Assembly (NCBI GenBank): GCA_964017185.1
Contig: OZ024874.1
Location: 54,539,356-54,603,355, forward strand
Length of the DNA: 64,000 nucleotides
Direction: 5' to 3'
Source: Rugalucina vietnamica
Lineage: Eukaryota; Mollusca; Bivalvia; Lucinida; Lucinidae
Shown: one piece after another, positions 57,871 through 64,000 of the stretch
Numbering within the stretch: position 1 is the first letter of the stretch
Layout of the letters: every line of letters begins with the position of its first letter
Position numbers and translations under genes: made by a program
The notes under the pieces: generated by a model
The model's input: only the letters and a program-made list of their open reading frames with translations
What the model was told of the DNA's origin: nothing
Databases searched by the model: none

Positions 57871-60800
57871 CCCACCAAAATGCTGAAACGACTAATATCT
57901 GTATGGCTGAGAATGAGGATGATTTCATAACTTGAAGTTGAGTCGAAACCATTCCTTTAGTCTTATCATCATTTGTTTCGTTCTTTCTTCTTCGCCATTG
58001 TATGAAAAATTGCTTGAAATGACACTCATAATATGCAATTAATAGAAATCTGAACGCAAGGCATGATACGTAATGCTGGTCCAAACATAACTTCATGGTA
58101 GAATGAAACTGACAATAGTTTACATAAACATGTAATGAGAGGAATATAATATTTCTAATTCAGATCCTGCAGTTTCATTATCCTTTCCTAAGTTGTTGGT
58201 TATTATGTCTTTATTTACAGTTTAATGGTCGGTTTCAAGTGACTGCATTTGCTTTAGATTAAGGACATCCAGTTTCTAGGCATAAGGACAATGTGTTATC
58301 CTTTGAGGTTTACTTCTTTTAAAAACGTATTCGCTTCATCCCCATTCTTTGTTTCATAGGGATAGGCACTGTCATGCAAACAGGTCTCCTCACCATTTTC
58401 CAATTATTTTGTTATTGAAATCAGCATCTTGATTTTCAATGCCTCTGCTACAGTAATATGAATGTGCCCCTGTCCCTAATTATACCGGAACAAAAGCACA
58501 AATTTACATAAGTATTTGGAGAAAGTTCAATATCATCTTGATAAAGTTAAGAGACCTTTCGAACACCGGCTCCATTCCTCGTATACGGCATGGTTTGATA
58601 GTGTTTTCACTGAGGTGAAACTGAAATTTAGCATGGCGTTCACTATTGGCACTTCCTGTTTGAGTTAGTATGTGTATAAACAGCGTAGTATAACTGGACT
58701 GACAGTATTGACTTTGGTGTTCTTGGGTAACGATTATATACAAGACAATCGTTGTGCAGTAGGAAAAGAAACGCAATCTCTAATGGAGAATTTAGCGTTG
58801 CTCCCGTCCTTGGCTATCAATAACGTGCACCCTAGCACAGCATTCGTTTTCCGTGTGTTTTTGCGATTATTTGTGGTCTTTCTGCTCCATTTTTCACATT
58901 TCTTCGTGTGAAAGGTGAGTGGATACCTACATGAAATCTAATTAATGTCAGCAGCGCATTGACTTCACGTCAAAAACAGAGACAATATAAATATACTGCG
59001 CAACTGAGGCCATGATTTTTTGTCGTTACGTTTCAGTAACAACGTTATTGTGCAATAAAGTTGATATCACTGTTTCTGGTTGATACGAAAGTAGTTTTTG
59101 CTGACACCAGTACTACTGCTCAGGACTTAGGTTGGTGAGTAAATGATCATCAAGCACAAGAAATAATCAGTATCCGGCGAGCTGCAATATGAAACAGAAA
59201 TCGGTACATACGTACAGGCTGTAAGCGGCAAAGATTCACGGTTGACACTTTAAAATGATAAAATAACGTTGCTCATTGTGGGAACACAGACAGGGAGTAG
59301 ATTGTGAGACAAATGTTAAGCATGATAAGAAGGACTTGGCTGACCCTTTCTACAAACCAGAGACAACTGCACCAGAGGTACATGCATTGCATGTATTTGC
59401 TAGTAAACATCAGTCCCAACCAAAACCATCAAATCCAGATATTCCAGTCTTTTGAACAAGGCTACAGCAGTAGTCTGATTGTACAGGAATCCATGGCTGC
59501 AAACTGTTGTTCAAGAAAGGCCAATAGATAGTGATGATGCGCAACATTTAAAGATGATTTTAAATATGACTCAGTAAGTTTGCATTGCGTAAGTACAATA
59601 CACCATCGCAATGGATAACATCCCGGGTCGATCAATTAAACTATAATAATATTGAATTCATTGAGCCGTGGAGGTTTCGGTGACACAAATGATGCGCAGC
59701 AACAAATGACACACTCGGCTACGCCTCGTTAACCGCGTGACTGATGATCAGTCTCAGCTGCTTCATAATGAGTGATAGATACGAGAAGAATTAAAATTTC
59801 ACTAGGCGTTGTACAAAAGGAAAGACGTAGGCAGTGGCCATGAACTGATGGAATCAGAATCTAATTCTATATAAGAAATGTTTCTTCTCGCATATCTTTA
59901 TCAGCGTCTCTACTTCCGTTCCCCATTTCCAAGGAGGCTCCATATATAATACTTGGCTTTGGTTCGCAGAGTGGCTTCAGAAGAGATCTTTGAAATTGTG
60001 GTCGGACGACGTTCGGACGGCAGATCTCGGGTATACCGGCATAAGCTCACCTGGTGAGCCCGTGGCCTCATGTGAATAACAATCTGTACACACAGTGACG
60101 TGACTGCACCATCCGGAACAACAACAAGATCCAAAACGCAAGCTGGTTTCTGGCTCAAAACGGTCTGGTTTAACACTTTAATATATAAAGATGGTCTTCT
60201 TCCGGCGTATGACGACCGCGTTCACGATTTTCTTGCAGGAAGGAGAAAAGGTCCGTTGGCGAGAGGTAGGATATGTAATTGACGTTTGTCTGTCTTGACA
60301 TGGCGAACGGCGAAAGATATTTCAAAAGAATGACTACTCAAAGATCACAATGGATTGTTTTGTTGAGTCCATTTAGTTGTGCGAAAGCCTTAGCAACGCA
60401 GTATATTTGGTCGCACCTTCAGCGAAACAACTTTTCTCACTTTTTCACACTATCCCAATTTAACTTCCGTAGCGGGGATGTGTTTTATATGATGATATTT
60501 CAACTTCGGTGATGGATGTTGTTATTACTCAAAATGACTATCTTTTATGAAAGGTTTAAAGTATGATCCAGAGCACGACAAACTGAGTATAAAAGAAATT
60601 GGAGAGACTCGGCATAACAAGTGTTCTGAGTGGTATTGTTGGGCTACCAGTGCGCCTATAAGATTTAATATGTAGAGCCTATTGAGATAGGAAGGTGGTG
60701 TAGTTAAGTATGTCATATCAAAACGCATGTTAGTTCTCTAATTTTATCATTTTGTAATTTCGGTTGTGTCCCAGTTCGTAGTGTATGAGGTGTGTGTCGT

Positions 60801-60918
60801 ATGAATGCATCCATGGTCCAGTGCTCCTCCAAGGTTTGTCGCTGTAGAAATAGAAAATCTGTGCCTAAACAGGATAATTCAACAAAAATTCTAGAGTCCC
60901 TAGCAAAGACGACATGTA
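57871..60918. other. 3.0 kb without recognised features
   Basis: No shared repeat or recognisable exon. A frame at about 59286-59448 reads DLADPFYKPETTAPEVHALH and the like without a known match, so it is kept only as a weak exon possibility. Confidence 0.35.
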
Positions 60919-61022
60919 TCAGACCAGACCAACGCCAAACAAGTACAAGTTCTTTGTGATCTTTACACTTGTGGGCAGATTGACAGTCTGGTCAGATAGG
61001 GTGGATACAAGGTCTGGTCTGA
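60919..61022. repeat. Small inverted-repeat unit with TCAGACCAGACC ends
   Basis: TCAGACCAGACC at 60919-60930 is repeated in reverse complement as GGTCTGGTCTGA at 61011-61022. Two further CAGTCTGGTCAG words occur at 60986 and 61237. It may be a tiny MITE or a chance cluster. Confidence 0.4.
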
Positions 61023-62998
61023 GCGAGCGTACATGCCATTTTGTTGAACCTTGACGGTGGTGGCGTACATACAAAACTGATGGTGGGAGAAAAATAACCG
61101 CAGCGCTGATCAAAACGATAAGGCTGATAGTTTCAATAGCGAAAAATAGGAAAATAAACTGAGCTTCGACACAACACATTTTGTTTGATTGAGCACGTGC
61201 GACCACGAACTGTAGTTAAGTCTGTGCATCTGTACAGTCTGGTCAGCGGCTTTGCTATTTTTGCCTATATAGTGCAATAATTAAAGTTATATCTTTTGTT
61301 TATCAACGTTTTACTCCATAATAGCTTAGAAGTCTTGACTGTGTCTAAACTGATCGAACACCTGGGCAACACACTTTGTCATGGCTGGGCTGAAATGATA
61401 TAGAGACGGTTAATTAAAAGTATCTTGGTATATACCCATGAATGGAGAGTTTACCCTGTCAGAAATTGAAAATACGTTTTCTTATTTATCACTTTCAGGT
61501 GCAGATTTGTTAAGTCGCTTTATGACCGTTGTAACGCGGTGTTTCTTGTATAACGCGGTAATTCCTATAACGCGGAGGTACTCTAAACCCGAGGGGTTAT
61601 ATGCATTACTGAGTCAGCCTCTCACATTTCCGCGATTGAGAAATACATGTAGTCTGTTTTTGTGTGTATGGGATGAAGAAGCCTTAATGCCCACGGTAGA
61701 CCTGGCTGTAGCTTGCATGCTCGTACAACGTCGAATTCGTTCCATCTTCTCCGAGAGCAACTGGTATACTAATTGTTATCATTAAATTTCGCGATGATCA
61801 CTATGTTTTTTGACACATTATGCGTTTTGACGACAGGCTGACCCTCTTGTCCAGTATAAATTCCGACACAAAGTTATTTCACTTGTTCCGCGATTTCCTT
61901 CAAAATGGACGAGACAGCGCACTCAATACTTTTATGACCTATATTCCCCTGGTGTGATGTAAACAGTATATGGAAATTGCATTTCTGAAATTGTTTATGC
62001 ATAAATGATCCACGAACAAAATTTGTTGGTTAAAGCTGGATGATGTCGTTCAAGATGATCGAATCGACATTCCAGGCATCAGAAAGTGAGAACTGTCCAG
62101 TTAGTTTGACGTTTCACGTGCAACAAAAAGGCATGTTTTCCTGTTATGCTGTTCTCTCGGTTGTATGCCAGCTCACAAGACGGTACTCGCCAAACATGCA
62201 GTGTAAAGGCCTGACCGGGCGTGTGTTGTTCCTACTGCACGCTACCCATGTGCATGACAAACTTAAAGAACGCGAATGCCAATACAGAATGTCAGCCATC
62301 TTGATCAAATGATAAATTGCGCATGCGCTTATGACATATTATATCATTGAGGACGAAAAGCACCATAACTGCACGAATCGGCCAATATCGCCTGGTTTAA
62401 TGCCCAATAATTGCTATAATTGTCTAAGGCAATGATGAAAAACAGAAAAAGAGAGATCGCACAATTTTATAATATTCCCTATAATCATAAACCACTAACA
62501 ACAGCATTTAAAGCAAATCATACTGGATTTTTCTAGGCAATCAAATGCACTTTTCGGGCTTTATTCGTTGATAATGATACTTTGGCATGAGAAGGCCTTT
62601 CGCGTGTGCGCACATTAGCCTGCATAACCGCACAGACTCTTCCACAAACATAGTTTGTCGTTGAACTAATGCTGATAATAATACATCTCGAGAGCTTCTT
62701 AAGCCTCCTGTAAACAGTCATGTGAAAGTGTCTTGTCGCAAACTCAAAAGATGGTTTTCACGCGTAATGGCTCTTAATCATATCGTGCTTGTGGCTGCAT
62801 TCTATCATAAGATTACCACCTTCTTTATTTGTTTATTGGTGATGTGAATTAAATTACTAGTTTGCTATGAATGAGATTTTACATTCCATAAGTTTATTGA
62901 TTTTAAATGTGCAGTTTCTGTTACAGAACCGTGTGCAGATTCTGCTTGGTTGTCACGGTCTAAATATCTTATCTGTCGTCAGCGTCACGGTAACCATG
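61023..62998. other. 2.0 kb with a short ATAACGCGG triplicate but no gene
   Basis: TAACGCGG occurs three times at about 20-bp intervals (61532-61577). The 115-codon open frame at 61438-61785 reads through this triplicate. It starts MNGEFTLSEIENTFSYLSLS and has no domain I recognise. Confidence 0.4.
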
Positions 62999-63276
62999 CA
63001 TCAGGAAAACATGTCCATGAAAAGCATACCCACATGATCCCCACTTTTACATAAAAACTGGGGTTTGCAAGGTATACCTATTTTTCTTATTTTTACTCCA
63101 AAACATAGATTGTGGGTATTCGTTAGAACCGCCTCGGCGAGGCGGTTCTAACGTGTACCCACAATCTATGTTTTGAGCAAAAATAAGAAAACTATCAAAA
63201 AATTTCTACTAAAATTTTTCATCTTTACAGGTAAAAAAAACAACTCCATGTATTGCATGGGCATGTTTTCGTAATG
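62999..63276 (+). mobile_element. Hairpin element B-11
   Basis: Near-intact family B copy from CATCAGGAAAACATGTCC to GGGCATGTTTTCGTAATG. The hairpin centre is CGCCTCG-G-CGAGGCG and complete. The small side palindrome near the left end is damaged (CCCCACTTTTACATAAAAAC). Confidence 0.9.
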
Positions 63277-63353
63277 TGAGCACACACTGCGAATCGCTGG
63301 CTCTCGAGCTAAAATGTGCCATGCCCTTCGCTAGGCATGAGCGCTGGCCTAGT

Positions 63354-63524
63354 ATTCACCATCTTTGCATTATTTGCTGGTTCCCAGCTTAGAAAAAATC
63401 AATATTGGAAATGCAGGTAACCAAAACAACCCTGACCTTGAGGTCAGGGTGGCTTTGGTTACCTGTATTTCCAATATTGATTTTTGAAAGCTGGAAACCA
63501 GCAGATAATGCAAAAATGGTGAAT
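63354..63524. mobile_element. Element J: 171-bp near-perfect palindrome (foldback MITE)
   Basis: The whole element folds on itself: ATTCACCATCTTTGCATTAT on the left against ATAATGCAAAAATGGTGAAT on the right, through CAATATTGGAAATGCAGGTA / TTACCTGTATTTCCAATATT. The centre is CCCTGACCT-TG-AGGTCAGGG with a two-base loop at 63439-63440. Arms of about 84 bp have only a few mismatches. It has no coding capacity. Confidence 0.88.
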
Positions 63525-64000
63525 TATGCCAACACCATGCTAAGGATCATACATTTTCAAGATATTCTATAAAACGCTTGGTCTTACATTGATGATCCTG
63601 AAGACTTCAAGAGGAAAATAGTGGGCGCTTTAAACAAAACGAGAATTTTCACTTACAAGTATATATGACCTATATATCTCTTTCGGAGAAAGCTTTAACT
63701 GCAGTTTTGATCAGCTGGTTTGAAGTAAATCTTTCCGCTTTCATTTTTGACAAAGCTAAGTCGCCAGTAAGACTACCTATATAGAGATTTAATTGGAATA
63801 AACTACCATGTATAGATCAATAAGCCCAAAATAACTGGATTAATTGAAGCCAAATCTTGTGATACAGCCAAAGTCTGGTAAACATGTTTGCCAGCTTCTG
63901 TTTCCCTATATTTGCTGGTGAAGCAAAATCGCAAAATCGCTTTTTGGAAGCCTGAGTCTACGAGACCTAAAGTGACTTCAGACCTGAATGTGACTTAGTA
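63525..64000. other. No recognised features
   Basis: AT-rich to the end of the window. Nothing recognised. Confidence 0.4.

Noticed and set aside
59286-59530. A possible exon reading DLADPFYKPETTAPEVHALH
   Set aside because: The frame is only about 50 codons, has no known match and no convincing splice sites. Frames of this length are common by chance.
61438-61785. A 115-codon open frame as a gene
   Set aside because: It runs through a TAACGCGG triplicate and has no recognisable domain. Nothing nearby supports transcription.

Overview
This is a stretch of animal nuclear DNA: AT-rich, without operons or long open frames, and crowded with short inverted-repeat transposons, microsatellites, one tRNA-derived SINE and one LINE fragment. 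The repeat types fit a bivalve mollusc, probably a heterodont (clam, dreissenid or similar). They include a TTAA-bounded hairpin element, a TATGCCCCC-ended element with internal tandem repeats, a CACCAGTCATTTGTA-ended element, and a SINE with an AAAC tail. That assignment rests on remembered similarity to bivalve repeats and was not checked by search. I could not recognise any host protein-coding gene, rRNA, functional tRNA or CRISPR array. Most open frames are readings through repeats: poly-Asn, poly-Asp and poly-His from microsatellites, and a recurrent ENKGADQLR-type peptide from a hairpin transposon.

Two hairpin families dominate. Family A has 14 copies of about 235 bp with GAGCC...GGCTC ends and 4-bp A/T-only target duplications. 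Each carries a 63-bp off-centre hairpin. Family B has 11 copies of about 280 bp with CATCAGGAAAACATG / CATGTTTTCGTAATG ends and a central hairpin of about 114 bp. Smaller families fill other places: F (5.8-6.5 kb), K (11.5-12.0 kb), L and M (8 and 14.6-15.1 kb), C (18.9-20.4 kb), I and P (26-27.3 kb), G (28.0-29.7 kb), H (34.7, 46.1, 54.6, 55.2 and 56.0 kb), O (50.7-51.2 kb) and J (63.4 kb). The SINE lies at 15.5-15.8 kb and the LINE fragment at 47.9-49.0 kb. A 1.4-kb degenerate CAGG/CAGA-like tract covers 45.25-46.7 kb.

The larger stretches without recognised repeats (2.5-5.3, 9.2-11.5, 30.0-34.4, 37.2-39.7, 57.9-60.9 and 61.0-63.0 kb) look like intergenic or intronic DNA. They may hold exons or regulatory sites that cannot be called from sequence alone.

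The main novelty is in how the hairpin elements evolve. Family A stems come in three co-varying types that keep base pairing, while one mismatched pair stays fixed. The same kind of fixed mismatch appears in the unrelated families B and I. Family B copies are repeatedly deleted, duplicated, halved or replaced by a TA repeat right at the palindrome centre. Three further elements (F, G and O) share a plan of terminal inverted repeats followed by arrays of a short motif, with the plainest arrays in F and G. No retrovirus, LTR element, Polinton or toxin gene was recognised.
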